A DNA stretch of 64,000 nt from Metallococcus carri (GCF_011440275.1 NZ_JAAOIV010000004.1:1-64000), one strand, 5' to 3'; positions 42,307-51,571 are shown, counted from the first letter of the stretch. Notes: a model not told the origin generated them from the letters alone. A program made the numbers and translations.

Positions 42307-42504
42307 TCAGTGCCGCGTGGCCCACTGGGCGTAGTCGTCCTCGTCACCCTCGTCGTCGCGACCAGCGTCGGCTTCATCAGCCGCTGCGGTGGACGACCTG
42401 GACCGGAGCTCACGCTCCAGCGCATTGAGGTCGGTGTCGGGGCTGAAGTACTTCAGCTCCCGGGCAACCTTGGTCTGCTTTGCCTTGGCCCGGCCGCGCC
42501 CCAT
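42307..42504 (-). CDS. DUF3073 family protein
   Basis: 65 residues. MGRGRAKAKQTKVARELKYFSPDTDLNALERELRSR is the DUF3073 signature, followed by an acidic Asp/Glu tail. Convergent with purM, a conserved actinobacterial neighbour. Function unknown, probably nucleic-acid or ribosome related, as inferred from the basic head. Confidence 0.9.
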   Translation of the reverse strand: MGRGRAKAKQTKVARELKYFSPDTDLNALERELRSRSSTAAADEADAGRDDEGDEDDYAQWATRH

Positions 42505-42695
42505 GGCGAGACCCCCTCATGTCGTGTGTGCCGAGCCGCCGGACGACGCGCCGTGCAGAGCTGTGCATCCGCGATGCGCAGGCCCGCGAGGCGAGATCGT
42601 CGGGGGGCCCGGGATCCGTGCGTTTCTGTCGTGGTGTCAACGGTACAACAGCCGTGGAACTTCCTTCGCATCTGTTCGGCGACTGGCCGACCCAA
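42505..42695. other. Spacer between DUF3073 and CopC gene
   Basis: No gene. GC-rich with scattered short repeats. No promoter motif stands out on the minus strand except possible upstream elements of the DUF3073 gene. Confidence 0.35.
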
Positions 42696-43283
42696 TCACT
42701 CGTCATCCTTGAGATAACGCCGTGACAGCAGCACGCCGCCGCCGATCAACAGCACCGCGAGCACCACGGCACCGATGACGACGGCCGGAGCGTTGTTCGA
42801 GGAATTGGTCGGCGTCTGCTGCGCCGGCGGGGTCGGCGAGGTGCTCGAGGCCGCCGAGCCGGCCGAGTTCGACGCGCTGGAGCCCGATGCCGTCGCGCTG
42901 GAGGACGTGCTGGCCGTGGCCCCCGCGACCGTGAACGCGAAGGTGCCCGAGATCGGGTGGCCGTCGGAGGAGGTGACCCGCCATACGACGGTGTACTTGC
43001 CGTTCGGCAGGCCGGGCTTCAGCGCCTGGGTGACCACCTTGCCGGTGACGATCGCGGTGCCGGAGGTGACCTCCCCTTGCGGCCCCGTGACCTTCAGCTG
43101 GGTGCCGGTCGGCTGCGCGCGATCGGAGAGGGACAACACGATCTTCTCCGGCGGCGCGACCGTGCTGCCGTCCTTGGGCGTTGTTGAGGCGACGCGGTCG
43201 TGGGCGCTCGCGGTCGGCATACCGACGACCAGCAGTGGGAGGAGAGCGGCAGCAAGCAGGGCGAGGAGGGACCGGATGCGCAT
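42696..43283 (-). CDS. CopC-like copper-binding protein
   Basis: 195 residues from ATG 43283 (MRIRSLLALLAAALLPLLVV, cleavable signal ending at ASA). CopC domain: HDRVASTTPKDGSTVAPPEKIVLSLSD with the mature-N-terminal His used for Cu(II), and NGKYTVVWRVTSSDGHPISGTFAF with the second His. A Ser/Ala-rich stalk leads to a C-terminal TM helix (APAVVIGAVVLAVLLIGGGVLL) and charged tail. CACAAT is 7 nt ahead of the ATG, favouring this start over the one 9 bases upstream. A CopD partner is not in the window. Confidence 0.85.
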   Translation of the reverse strand: MRIRSLLALLAAALLPLLVVGMPTASAHDRVASTTPKDGSTVAPPEKIVLSLSDRAQPTGTQLKVTGPQGEVTSGTAIVTGKVVTQALKPGLPNGKYTVVWRVTSSDGHPISGTFAFTVAGATASTSSSATASGSSASNSAGSAASSTSPTPPAQQTPTNSSNNAPAVVIGAVVLAVLLIGGGVLLSRRYLKDDE

Positions 43284-43340
43284 GGCGGCCATTGTGCGAA
43301 ACGAACCTGTGGGCCAGGCGGCGGGCCGGAACAGCACGAA

Positions 43341-43360
43341 AGCCCCGCCGCAGCGGGGCT
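43341..43360 (-). terminator. Terminator of tRNA operon
   Basis: AGCCCCGC-CGCA-GCGGGGCT, eight pairs and a tetraloop, directly downstream of the tRNA-Phe gene and followed on the minus strand by TTTCG. Ends the Glu-Asp-Phe transcript. Confidence 0.7.
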
Positions 43361-43370
43361 CTTCGAGAAG

Positions 43371-43443
43371 TGGCCAGAGACGGGGTCGAACCGCCGACCT
43401 AGCGATTTTCAGTCGCTCGCTCTACCAACTGAGCTATCTGGCC
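43371..43443 (-). tRNA. tRNA-Phe (GAA)
   Basis: 73 nt on the minus strand. Acceptor GGCCAGA/TCTGGCC, D arm GCTC...GAGC, anticodon stem AGCGA/TCGCT with loop CTGAAAA, TΨC arm GGTTCGACC. Anticodon GAA. A at 73, no encoded CCA. Confidence 0.95.
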
Positions 43444-43471
43444 TGATGCGGCGACTCTACGTCACCACTGG

Positions 43472-43545
43472 CGACCCCGACGGGACTTGAACCCGCGACC
43501 TCCGCCGTGACAGGGCGGCGCGCTAACCAACTGCGCTACGGGGCC
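43472..43545 (-). tRNA. tRNA-Asp (GTC)
   Basis: 74 nt. Acceptor GGCCCCG/CGGGGTC (one G-U pair), anticodon stem CCGCC/GGCGG with loop CTGTCAC, TΨC GGTTCAAGTCC. Anticodon GTC; discriminator G73, no CCA encoded. Confidence 0.95.
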
Positions 43546-43571
43546 TTGCTGGTGCAAGACCGAACTTGCTG

Positions 43572-43644
43572 TATCCCCAACGGGATTCGAACCCGTGCTG
43601 CCGCCGTGAAAGGGCGGTGTCCTAGGCCGCTAGACGATGGGGAC
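43572..43644 (-). tRNA. tRNA-Glu (TTC)
   Basis: 73 nt. Acceptor GTCCCCA/TGGGGAT, anticodon stem CCGCC/GGCGG with loop CTTTCAC, TΨC GGTTCGAATCC. Anticodon TTC. First gene of a three-tRNA array on the minus strand. Confidence 0.95.
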
Positions 43645-43736
43645 CTGTCCGACAGGTCCGCACCCGGCGGTCCGGATCCGTTGTGGACTCGGCAACTATA
43701 GGGGACGGGTGAGGCAAGCACCAAAACGCGGCCCGC

Positions 43737-44792
43737 TCAGCGGATCTTGGCGCTCGCCCACTCGATCAGCCGCTCGGTCTCCCAGGTGTCGATGATCCGC
43801 TCCGGTGGTATGCCGGCCGCCTCCGCCCGCGCGCAGCCGTACTGCTGCAGGTCCAGTTGGCCAGGCGCGTGGGCGTCGCTGTCGATGCTGAACAGGCAGC
43901 CGATGTCGCGCGCGAGCTCGAGCAGATCGTCCGGCGGGTCGGACCGCTCGGGGCGGGCGTTGATCTCGACCGCGACGTCATGCTCCGCGCAGGCCTCGAA
44001 GACTGCCTGCGCGTCGAACTGCGACGGGGCGCGCGTGCCGCGATCGCCTTGAATGAGCCGCCCGGTGCAGTGACCGAGGATGTTGGTCCACGGCTGGGCG
44101 ATGGCGCCGAGCATGCGCTGGGTGTTGGGCGCCTTGGCCATCTTCAGCTTGGAGTGCACCGAGGCGACGCGCACCTGCAGCTGGCGCAGCATCTCCTCGG
44201 ACTGGTCGAGCGTGCCGTCGTCGAGGATGTCCACCTCGATCCCCTTGAGCAGGGTGAACTGGCCGCCGAGGTGCTTGTTGATCGTGTCGATGACGCCGAG
44301 TTGCTGGGTGAGCCGGGCGGCGGTGAGCCCGTTCGCGACCTTGAGCCGCGGCGAGTGGTCGGTGAGCACCAGGTAGTCGTGGCCGAGCTCCATCGCGGTC
44401 GCGACCATCTCCTGAATCGGTGAGCCGCCGTCGCTCCAGTCCGAGTGGGAGTGGCAGTCGCCCTTGAGGGCCGCCTGGATCGCCTCGCCGCCCTCGACCA
44501 GCCGGCCGCCGTGCTCGGCCTCCAGGTCGATCAGGTATGCCGGTTGCTCGCCGTTCAGGCACGCCGCGATGACCGCTTCGGTCGAGCTGCCGATCCCGGG
44601 GAGCTGCTTGAGGGTGCCTTCCTGGGCGCGCCGTTCCAGCTCCTCGCGCGGTGTGGCGATGACCGTCTCCACGGCGCCTCGGAAGGCTTTGACCCGATAG
44701 GTGCCCGCCCGGGCGCGCTCCAGCAGGAAGGCGATGCGCCGCAGCGCGTCGACGGGTTCGGGAGCTTCAGCGGGCGGTGCGGCGGACGTCAT
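43737..44792 (-). CDS. PHP-domain protein with N-terminal HhH (PolX-like)
   Basis: 351 residues. The N-terminal ~90 residues (VDALRRIAFLLERARAGTYRVKAFRGA, GTLKQLPGIGSSTEAVI) are the helix-hairpin-helix part of bacterial family X polymerase-like proteins. The C-terminal PHP phosphoesterase domain has GDCHSHSDWSDG (metal-binding H-x-H-S-x-x-S-D-G), VLTDHS, and VASVHSKL with further metal histidines, ending FSIDSDAHAPGQL. No polymerase palm is present, so it is a stand-alone HhH-PHP protein, probably a 3'-exonuclease or phosphatase in repair. Direction opposite to the neighbouring membrane gene. Confidence 0.82.
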   Translation of the reverse strand: MTSAAPPAEAPEPVDALRRIAFLLERARAGTYRVKAFRGAVETVIATPREELERRAQEGTLKQLPGIGSSTEAVIAACLNGEQPAYLIDLEAEHGGRLVEGGEAIQAALKGDCHSHSDWSDGGSPIQEMVATAMELGHDYLVLTDHSPRLKVANGLTAARLTQQLGVIDTINKHLGGQFTLLKGIEVDILDDGTLDQSEEMLRQLQVRVASVHSKLKMAKAPNTQRMLGAIAQPWTNILGHCTGRLIQGDRGTRAPSQFDAQAVFEACAEHDVAVEINARPERSDPPDDLLELARDIGCLFSIDSDAHAPGQLDLQQYGCARAEAAGIPPERIIDTWETERLIEWASAKIR

Positions 44793-44830
44793 ACCTCGCA
44801 CTGTGCCAGGTCCGGATAGGGTCGCGCGCT

Positions 44831-45301
44831 GTGAGGGCGTGGGTGCTGCTGGCCGGGTTCGTGCTCGCCGCCGGATGGGCGGTGTGGGCGCAGCGGCGCA
44901 TGCAACGGCGGGTGCTGGCGTTCCTGGTGCGCCGGACCTTCGGGCAGCCACCTGGCAAGGGGGCGCGGCTCACGCACCTGGTGCAGGGCGGCGCGGCCGT
45001 CGCCGCAGTGGCAGTCCTCGCGCTCGCCGGGTGGGCGGAACAGGTCGAGCGGTGGTTCTGGTTGCGAATCCCGTTGGCGTTGTTGGTGTTGCTGGTCTAC
45101 GTGCCGTTCGCGGCGACGCTCGCCCGCATCCACCTGGCGCGGGTGCGGCGCGGCTCGACCCCGCAGGCTCGGCTGCAGCAGATGGGCGCCACGCCCGGCA
45201 TGGCTGAGGCCATCGCGCGAGCGGGGCGCCCGTGGGCTGTCGTCGGCTCGGTGGTGATGATCGTGGCCGTGCTGATCCTGGCCTGGCACCACCTGCGCTG
45301 A
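44831..45301 (+). CDS. Hypothetical three-helix membrane protein
   Basis: 156 residues from GTG 44831, which is 8 nt after TAGGGT, consistent with leaderless start. Hydrophobic segments VLLAGFVLAAGWAVWAQ, GGAAVAAVAVLALAGWA, IPLALLVLLVYVPFAATLA and VVGSVVMIVAVLILAW with basic linkers (RRMQRRV, RRGSTPQARL). No known motif. Convergent with the next gene (3 bp gap). Confidence 0.65.
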   Translation: MRAWVLLAGFVLAAGWAVWAQRRMQRRVLAFLVRRTFGQPPGKGARLTHLVQGGAAVAAVAVLALAGWAEQVERWFWLRIPLALLVLLVYVPFAATLARIHLARVRRGSTPQARLQQMGATPGMAEAIARAGRPWAVVGSVVMIVAVLILAWHHLR

Positions 45302-45304
45302 GGA

Positions 45305-45952
45305 CTACTCGCCGGCGCGGTGCTTGCCGCCCTGCGCCTGGTCCGTCGCGGACCCGTCGACCTGACCGAGCTGGGTCTGCACGGTCGGCACATTGGCCGA
45401 GAACTCGTCCTGGTTGCGCAGGGTGTCGGTGGTGACGGTGGGCTGCTCCGCGGGGCGCACCTCGCTGCCCGCCGGCGGCGTGCTTGCCTTCTTGGTGGCC
45501 AGGCCCTTGGCGGCCTGCTCGGCCTTCTTGGTGGCGGCATCCTGCACGGTCTTGGCGATCCAGACGACCGCGATCGCCCCGACGGCCATCAGGATGCGCG
45601 GGTGCTGCACGCCCTTGCGGCGCAGGAAGAGCTCGACCTTCTCGTCGGCCTTGACGCCGACGCCGGAGCTGATCAGCGACAGGCCACCGGCGGCCGCGGC
45701 GAGGGCCGAGGTGGAGGAGGCGGTGGTGCCGGTGGCGGTCTTGGTCGGCGCGAGACCGAGCTTGCCGCCCTCGGAGTTCGCGCGCGGACCCATCAGCATT
45801 GAGCCGGCGGTGCCGGCGATATTGGCGACCCGCAGGCCACGACGGGCCCAGCGCGGGAAGCGGGCGGGAGTCAGCATGACCCCTGCGCCCGCTGCGGCAG
45901 CGGCGATGAGGTTCTGGACGGCAGGGGAACGGAGCGCGGACGAGGTCGGCAT
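45305..45952 (-). CDS. Conserved hypothetical membrane protein
   Basis: 215 residues from ATG 45952 (MPTSSALRSPAVQNLIAAAAAGAGVMLTPARFPRW). N-terminal hydrophobic stretch, two to three further segments, a helical MAVGAIAVVWIAKTVQDAATKKAEQAAKGLATKK stalk and a polar, Gln/Thr-rich C terminus (EQPTVTTDTLRNQDEFSANVPTVQTQ). Family and role unknown. Confidence 0.62.
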   Translation of the reverse strand: MPTSSALRSPAVQNLIAAAAAGAGVMLTPARFPRWARRGLRVANIAGTAGSMLMGPRANSEGGKLGLAPTKTATGTTASSTSALAAAAGGLSLISSGVGVKADEKVELFLRRKGVQHPRILMAVGAIAVVWIAKTVQDAATKKAEQAAKGLATKKASTPPAGSEVRPAEQPTVTTDTLRNQDEFSANVPTVQTQLGQVDGSATDQAQGGKHRAGE

Positions 45953-46045
45953 ACGGCCAACTCTAGAGGCGCAGCTGGGCGAGCTGGGCGCCCTTCGGCA
46001 GGGATTCCGCGGCGCCGGGTGAGACGGGCTGACACAGTGGCCGGC

Positions 46046-46924
46046 ATGCGCTCGTTCCACGTCATCGTCAACCCCGCCGCCTCGGGCGGTGCCGCCGCGA
46101 CCAAGGGCGAGGAGCTGGCGCAGCACCTGCGCCGGCGGGGCGCGGAGGTGGCCTTGCGGCGAAGCCCCTCACCCGAGGCGATGAACGGGCTGGTCGCCGA
46201 GAGCGTCGCAGCCGGCGCGATCTGTGTCGCCGCGGGTGGTGACGGGATGGTCGATTCCGCGGTCACCCCGGCCGTGCGGCAGGGCGCCACCTTGGCGATC
46301 GCCCCGTTGGGCCGAGGCAACGACTTCGCCCGCCAGCTCGGCATACCGACCAAGACCGATCGGCTGGTGGAGGTGCTCCTGCGCGGTGAGCCGAGCGCCG
46401 TCGACGTCATCGACGTCGGCCGCCGGTTCGTCGCCTCCAGCGTGTATGCCGGGGTCGACTCGCATGTCTCGCAGATCGTCAACCGGCGGCCGTGGATTCC
46501 CGGCCTGCTGCAATATCCGGTCGCTGCCGTGCAGGGCATCGCGACCTTCGCAGCGCGCAGCTACCGGGTCACGATCGATGGCAAAACCTATGACTACCAA
46601 GGCTTTTCGGTGGTCGCCGCCAACTCAGGCTATTACGGCAAGGGCATGCACATCGCGCCGGACGCCGACCCGACCGACGGTCTGCTCGACGTGGTGATGA
46701 TCGCCACGCGGGAGGGCGCGCGGTTCACCCGGCCGCGGTTCATCGCCAAATATCCGCACGTCTATCGCGGCACGCACACCAAGCTGCCGGAGGTGACCAT
46801 CGCCCGCGGTCGCGAGGTCACCATCGAGGCGGACAATGTCGAGGCGTATGCCGATGGTGAGCGGCTTTCCGCGCTGCCCGTCACGGCTCGGGTGGTGCCC
46901 GGAGGGCTCAGCGTGCTGCGCTAG
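46046..46924 (+). CDS. Diacylglycerol/sphingosine kinase-like lipid kinase
   Basis: 292 residues. The catalytic domain has IVNPAASGGAAATKGEEL, AAGGDGMVDSAV (in place of the usual GGDGT), LAIAPLGRGNDFARQLGIP (conserved G-x-G-N-D-F-A) and VAANSGYYGKGMHIAPDADPTDGLLDVVMI, the DAGK/YegS pattern. It would phosphorylate diacylglycerol or a related lipid at the membrane. Its stop overlaps by 4 bp the convergent treZ gene. Confidence 0.9.
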   Translation: MRSFHVIVNPAASGGAAATKGEELAQHLRRRGAEVALRRSPSPEAMNGLVAESVAAGAICVAAGGDGMVDSAVTPAVRQGATLAIAPLGRGNDFARQLGIPTKTDRLVEVLLRGEPSAVDVIDVGRRFVASSVYAGVDSHVSQIVNRRPWIPGLLQYPVAAVQGIATFAARSYRVTIDGKTYDYQGFSVVAANSGYYGKGMHIAPDADPTDGLLDVVMIATREGARFTRPRFIAKYPHVYRGTHTKLPEVTIARGREVTIEADNVEAYADGERLSALPVTARVVPGGLSVLR

Positions 46925-48642
46925 GGCGCCAGGATCGCGACGCCGTCCGGTTCCACGATGACGTCGCCACCGGCGTCCATCGAGGCGTCGAAGGCGGCGA
47001 GCACATGCCCGGTCGCGGCGACCCGCACCTCGGTGTCGCCGAGATTGCACACCACCCGGTGCGCTCCGCGAGTGATCGTCACCAGGTCGCCCTCGCGCTG
47101 CGTGGTGGTGGTCTCCAGCGACGGGTCACCGAGGTCGGCAACGTTGCGGCGCAACGAAATCAGCGTGCGATACCAGTCGAGCAGCGCGGCATGGGAGGGC
47201 TCGGCGAGTTCGTCCCAGCGCAGCACCGAGACGTCCCGGGTCGAGCTGTCCTGCGGGTCGGGCACCTCGCCGCCCCAGCCGTGGTCGGCGAATTCCTCGC
47301 GCCGGCCCTTCGACACCGCGGCGGCGAGCTCGGGATCCTCGTGGTCGGTGAAGTACTGCCACGGCGTGCTCGCGCCCCACTCCTCGCCCATGAACAGCAT
47401 CGGCACATAGGGCGAGGTGAGCAGCAGGGCCGCGCCGATCGCGCAGCGACCGGGGGAGACCAGGTGCGACAGCCGCTCGCCGGTGGCCCGGTTGCCGACC
47501 TGGTCGTGGGTCTGCAGGGAGGCGACGAAGCGACGTCCGTCGGTGGCTGCCGGGTCGACCGGCCGGCCGTGCTGGCGACCCCGGAAGGTCGACCAGGTGC
47601 CGTCGTGGAAGAACGGCGTGCGGCCGGTCTTGGCGAGCGCGTCGGCATCGGCGAAGTCGGCGTAATAACCCTGGGTCTCGCCGGTCAGCAGGACGTGCCA
47701 GGTGTGGTGCACATCGTCGACCCACTGGGCGTGCAGCCCCAGTCCACCCGCGCCACCGGCGGCCCGCGGCGTCACCGTCGCGGGGTCATTGCGGTCCGAT
47801 TCGGCAATGAGTGTCAGCGGTCGGCCCACCACCGACGACAGCGAATCCGTCTGTGCCGCAAGGTCTTCCAGGAAGTGCACGGCTCGATCGTCGATGAGCG
47901 CGTGCACCGCATCGAGGCGCAGCGCGTCGAGGTGGAAGTCGCGGAACCACATCAACGCGTTGTCGATGAAATAGCGCCGCACCTCGTCGCTGTCGGGCCC
48001 GTCGAGGTTGACCGCCTGACCCCAGGGCGTGTGGTGCCGGTCGGTGAAATACGGGCCGAAGACGGGCAGGTAGTTGCCACTCGGGCCGAGGTGGTTGTAG
48101 ACCACGTCGAGGCAGACCCCGAGCCCCCGCTGGTGCGCCGCGTCGACGAATCGCTGCAGCCCCTCGGCACCGCCATACGCCTCGTGCACGGCATACGGGC
48201 TCACCCCGTCATAGCCCCAGCCGCGGGAGCCGGGGAAGGACACCACCGGCATGAGCTCGACGAGCGTCACGCCCAGGGCGGCGAGGTGGTCGAGATGACC
48301 GATCGCAGCGTCGAAGGTGCCCTCGGACGTGAAGGTGCCGATATGCAGCTCGTAGATGATTGCGTCGTCGAGGGTGGTGCCCTGCCACGAGGCGTCGCCC
48401 CAAGTGTGCGCGGACAGGTCGACTACGGCGGACCGGGCGTGCGGACCGTCCGGCTGGGCGAGCGAGCGCGGGTCGGGCCGCTCGTCACCGCCGTCGACCG
48501 AGAAGGCGTATCGGTCACCCGGCGAAGCGTCGGCCTCCACCGACCACCAGCCGTCCTCGCTGCGCTGCATCGGCACCGCTGCTTTGCCAAGGTTGAGCTG
48601 AATGTCGTTGTGCGCCAACGGGGCCCACACATCGAACCGCAT
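46921..48642 (-). CDS. treZ: Maltooligosyltrehalose trehalohydrolase
   Basis: 573 residues, GH13. N-terminal Ig-like segment (FDVWAPLAHNDIQL), then the catalytic barrel: DVVYNHLGPSG (region I), LDALRLDAVHAL (region II, nucleophile Asp), TLIAESDRNDP (region III, acid Glu) and LQTHDQVGNRATG (region IV). C-terminal beta domain (RGAHRVVCNLGDTEVRV). It releases trehalose from the product of TreY. TGATG overlap with treY shows coupled translation. Confidence 0.96.
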   Translation of the reverse strand: MRFDVWAPLAHNDIQLNLGKAAVPMQRSEDGWWSVEADASPGDRYAFSVDGGDERPDPRSLAQPDGPHARSAVVDLSAHTWGDASWQGTTLDDAIIYELHIGTFTSEGTFDAAIGHLDHLAALGVTLVELMPVVSFPGSRGWGYDGVSPYAVHEAYGGAEGLQRFVDAAHQRGLGVCLDVVYNHLGPSGNYLPVFGPYFTDRHHTPWGQAVNLDGPDSDEVRRYFIDNALMWFRDFHLDALRLDAVHALIDDRAVHFLEDLAAQTDSLSSVVGRPLTLIAESDRNDPATVTPRAAGGAGGLGLHAQWVDDVHHTWHVLLTGETQGYYADFADADALAKTGRTPFFHDGTWSTFRGRQHGRPVDPAATDGRRFVASLQTHDQVGNRATGERLSHLVSPGRCAIGAALLLTSPYVPMLFMGEEWGASTPWQYFTDHEDPELAAAVSKGRREEFADHGWGGEVPDPQDSSTRDVSVLRWDELAEPSHAALLDWYRTLISLRRNVADLGDPSLETTTTQREGDLVTITRGAHRVVCNLGDTEVRVAATGHVLAAFDASMDAGGDVIVEPDGVAILAP

Positions 48643-51056
48643 CAGGACTCCTCCTCCAACAGGGCAACCGGTCGGTCCCGCAGCAGGTCGGCGAGAAGCA
48701 CCCCGCCGTCGCTGACGTGCGGCCGGCCGGTCAGCACGTCGTTCCACCGACCGTCCGGCACCTGCAGTCGTGTGTCACGCCAGCCTCCGGTGGTGGCGAG
48801 TCGTCCGGCGGCGCGCGTCGCGACGGCGATCGCCCGAGCGCGTCGACGCCGGCGCAGGAAGCCGCCCTCGACCGAGCGCTCGAAGGCCACCGCGTGTTCG
48901 CTCTCGCTGTCGATCGGGCGGTATGCCGCGTGCTCGCCGAAGAGCGCCGGCTCATGCGACCGCAGCGTCAGCGCCCGGTGCACGACATACAGCTTCTCGG
49001 CGTCGAGGGAGTCCTCGCGGCCCGGCGGGGCATCGGACACCTGGTCGAGCAGCCGGGCCCGCTGGGTGTAGTCGACCGGCCGCCGGTTGTCCGGATCCAC
49101 CAGCGACAGGTTGACGATCTCGGTGCCCTGGTAGCCGTCCGGCACACCGGGCAGCATCAGTTGCAGCAGCTTCGCCCCCAGCGTCACCGCGCGGATCGGC
49201 TCGCGCACGGTGGCGAGCGCGCCGGCGAGGGCGGTCCGCCACTCTGGCGAATCCCGAAGTGTCACAGCGAAATTCACGACACGCTGCTCGTAGTCGGCGT
49301 CGCCGTCGACCCACGCGGTGTGCTCCTTGGCCTCGCGCAGCGCCTTCTGCAGGTAGTCGCGCAACCGCTCGTCGGAGATATCCCCCACGCCGAAGAGCGT
49401 CTGCCACACCAGGTGGGCGGTCGGGCCGTCGACACCGGTGCCCGCGGCCTGCGATCGGGCAATGCCTGACAGGGTGGTCCACCAGTGCGGGTCTCCGGCC
49501 AGCGCGAGCAGCCTCGCCCGCACGTCCTCGCTGCGCTTGGTGTCGTGGGTCGACAAGGTCGTCATCGTGCGCGGCCAGTGCTCGGCCTGATAGGCCGCCC
49601 AGTCGTGCAGCAGCGCCGGGCTGGCGTCGGCGAGCACCGTCGGGTCCGAGCCGACCTCGTTGAGCGCGATCAGCCGGTGCCAGCGATAGAAGGTCGTGTC
49701 CTCGATCCCCTTGGCCATCACCGGCCCCCAGGTCTGCTGCAGCCGTATGCCGAAGTCGGTCGCCGCCTCGTCGTCGTCCGCCAGCACGGTGAGCGGCAGC
49801 AGAGCCTCCAACTCGGGGCGCAGGTCCGGTCGCTGCTCGATGGCGCGCGCGAAGGCTTCGGCGAGCCGCGCCCGCGCGGCGGGGGACGGGCGGGCGTCCG
49901 GCTGCACATAGGCGCGATAGACCTCGCCGCCGACGAGCAACTCGACGATCGCCTCGCGCAGCCGCTCGGGGGAGGCGTCCGGCAGCGCCTCGCGGGCCCG
50001 TCGGGTCAACCGATCCACCTCGGGCGCAAGGGAATTGGCCACCACGAAGCGCTTGGCCTGCTCGACCTGATGCTCGAAATCAGGGTCGCCGCCGGCGTCG
50101 ATCCACGCCTGGTTCACCGCGTCCGCGCCGGCCGGGTCGGTGAGCGCCGCCTGCACGACGCGCAGCGCGTCATACCCCGTGGTGCCCGCGCAGGCCCAGT
50201 CGGCGGGCAGCCGCTCGTCGCCCTCGAGGATCTTCTCCACCCAGACTGGGGTGTCCTTGCGGCAGGCGTCGCGCAACCGGGCGAGATAACCGGCGGGGTC
50301 GGCGAGACCGTCCGGGTGGTCGATGCGGAAGCCGTCGATCAGCCCGGCGTGGTGCAGCTCGAGCAGCAGCTCGTGGGTGGCGTCGAACACCTCGGGCAGC
50401 TCGACCCGCACGGCGATCAGACCGTCCACCTCGAAGAACCGGCGGTAGTTGAGCAGCTCGTCCTTGTCGCGCCAGGACGCCAGCCGGAAGTGTTGGCGCT
50501 GAAGGAGTTCGGTCAGGTCGTCGGTGGTGTCGGTGCCGAGCGCAACCGGCCACACGTGGTCGAAATAGCGCAGCACCGGCTCGTCACCGGACCGGTCGAG
50601 GGTGATGTCGCCGGCCGCGAGGACGTCCTCCAGCGGTTCGCCGAGGACGGGCAGGTTGAGCCGTCCGCCGCCGACCTTCCAGTCGATGTCGAACCACTGC
50701 GCGGTCGCGGCGTCGCGGCCATCGCGCAGCACCTGCCAGACGGCCCCGTTGAGCGACTCCGGAGCGACGAAGGCCATGTGGTTGGGCACGATGTCAACGA
50801 CGATGCCGAGACCGTGGTCGTGCGCCGCCGCGGCGAGGGCCTCGAACTCCTCGCGGCCGCCGAGCTCCGGGTTGAGGCGGCTGTGGTCGACGACGTCATA
50901 CCCGTGCATGGAGCCGGGCACGGCGGTCAGGATCGGCGACAGATAGAGGTGCGAGACGCCCAGGCGCGCGAGATAGGGGACCTGCGCGCGGGCGTCGGCG
51001 AAGGTGAAACCGGCGTGCAGTTGCAGCCGGTAGGTGCCGGTGAACGGTCGTGCCAT
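48642..51056 (-). CDS. treY: Maltooligosyltrehalose synthase
   Basis: 804 residues, GH13. TYRLQLHAGFTFADARAQVPYLARLGVSHLYLSPIL at the start, then GIVVDIVPNHMAFV, GFRIDHPDGLADP (nucleophile Asp), VEKILEGDERLP and the THDTKRSEDVRARL end motif. It turns the reducing end of maltodextrin into an alpha,alpha-1,1 linkage. Forms the TreY/TreZ trehalose pathway; TreX/GlgX is not in the window. ATG at 51056 was chosen (MARPFTGTYR). Confidence 0.96.
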   Translation of the reverse strand: MARPFTGTYRLQLHAGFTFADARAQVPYLARLGVSHLYLSPILTAVPGSMHGYDVVDHSRLNPELGGREEFEALAAAAHDHGLGIVVDIVPNHMAFVAPESLNGAVWQVLRDGRDAATAQWFDIDWKVGGGRLNLPVLGEPLEDVLAAGDITLDRSGDEPVLRYFDHVWPVALGTDTTDDLTELLQRQHFRLASWRDKDELLNYRRFFEVDGLIAVRVELPEVFDATHELLLELHHAGLIDGFRIDHPDGLADPAGYLARLRDACRKDTPVWVEKILEGDERLPADWACAGTTGYDALRVVQAALTDPAGADAVNQAWIDAGGDPDFEHQVEQAKRFVVANSLAPEVDRLTRRAREALPDASPERLREAIVELLVGGEVYRAYVQPDARPSPAARARLAEAFARAIEQRPDLRPELEALLPLTVLADDDEAATDFGIRLQQTWGPVMAKGIEDTTFYRWHRLIALNEVGSDPTVLADASPALLHDWAAYQAEHWPRTMTTLSTHDTKRSEDVRARLLALAGDPHWWTTLSGIARSQAAGTGVDGPTAHLVWQTLFGVGDISDERLRDYLQKALREAKEHTAWVDGDADYEQRVVNFAVTLRDSPEWRTALAGALATVREPIRAVTLGAKLLQLMLPGVPDGYQGTEIVNLSLVDPDNRRPVDYTQRARLLDQVSDAPPGREDSLDAEKLYVVHRALTLRSHEPALFGEHAAYRPIDSESEHAVAFERSVEGGFLRRRRRARAIAVATRAAGRLATTGGWRDTRLQVPDGRWNDVLTGRPHVSDGGVLLADLLRDRPVALLEEES

Positions 51057-51124
51057 GGCTCCCATCCTGCCCGGGCCGCCGGAGCCGGCTCAGCCGGCGT
51101 CCATGCCGGGAAGATCACATGACA

Positions 51125-51162
51125 AAGGGCGCGGCATCTCGATGAGGAGATGTCGCGCCCTT
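51125..51162. terminator. Terminator downstream of small MT0933-like gene
   Basis: AAGGGCGCGGCATCTC and its complementary arm form a 16-pair stem with one mismatch (G-T type) around GATGAG. Ends the 51183-51434 gene (minus strand) and may also insulate treY. Confidence 0.7.
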
Positions 51163-51182
51163 CGAGAACCGAAGTCAGCGCA

Positions 51183-51434
51183 TCACTGCTGCTGCTGGTC
51201 GCCGCCCTGCTGGTCGGCAGCCTGGTCGCCCTGCTGCTGGTCGCCACCCTGGCCACCGAACTGGTTCTTCAGCGCCTCCTGGCCCTGGTCGACCTTGTCG
51301 GCGTACTGACCGCCGGTCTTCTCGTCGACGAAGTTGCCGGCCTGCTCGACGCCCTGGTCGACCTTGTCCGGGTTCTGGCCCGCGAAGTCCTTGGCCTTGT
51401 CGCCCAAGCCGCCTGCGTTGTCCATAAAGCTCAT
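51183..51434 (-). CDS. MT0933-like antitoxin / small stress protein
   Basis: 83 residues. MSFMDNAGGLGDKAKDFAGQ, DEKTGGQYADKVDQGQEALKNQFGGQ matches the MT0933 antitoxin-like family (FIDEKTGGKYADKI pattern), followed by a Gln-rich tail (QQQGDQAADQQGGDQQQQ). No toxin gene lies beside it, so a toxin-antitoxin role here is uncertain; it may be a stress or cell-envelope protein. Confidence 0.75.
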   Translation of the reverse strand: MSFMDNAGGLGDKAKDFAGQNPDKVDQGVEQAGNFVDEKTGGQYADKVDQGQEALKNQFGGQGGDQQQGDQAADQQGGDQQQQ

Positions 51435-51571
51435 GAGTCGTGCTCCTTCGCAATCTGGTGTCGGAGACGCCGGCGGAGCGCCGACGCGACGCCTGTCACG
51501 CTAACAAGGTCCACGCTCGCGCGGGGCGGGACGGCGAGAACACTTCGCGACCGCACAGCCATGGGATGTGG

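Noticed and set aside
47005-49071. Long plus-strand frame over treZ/treY
   Set aside because: Antisense to two clear GH13 genes; Arg/Gly/His-rich without motifs.
51183-51434. Full toxin-antitoxin pair
   Set aside because: Only the antitoxin-like protein is present; flanking genes are treY and tRNA-Lys.
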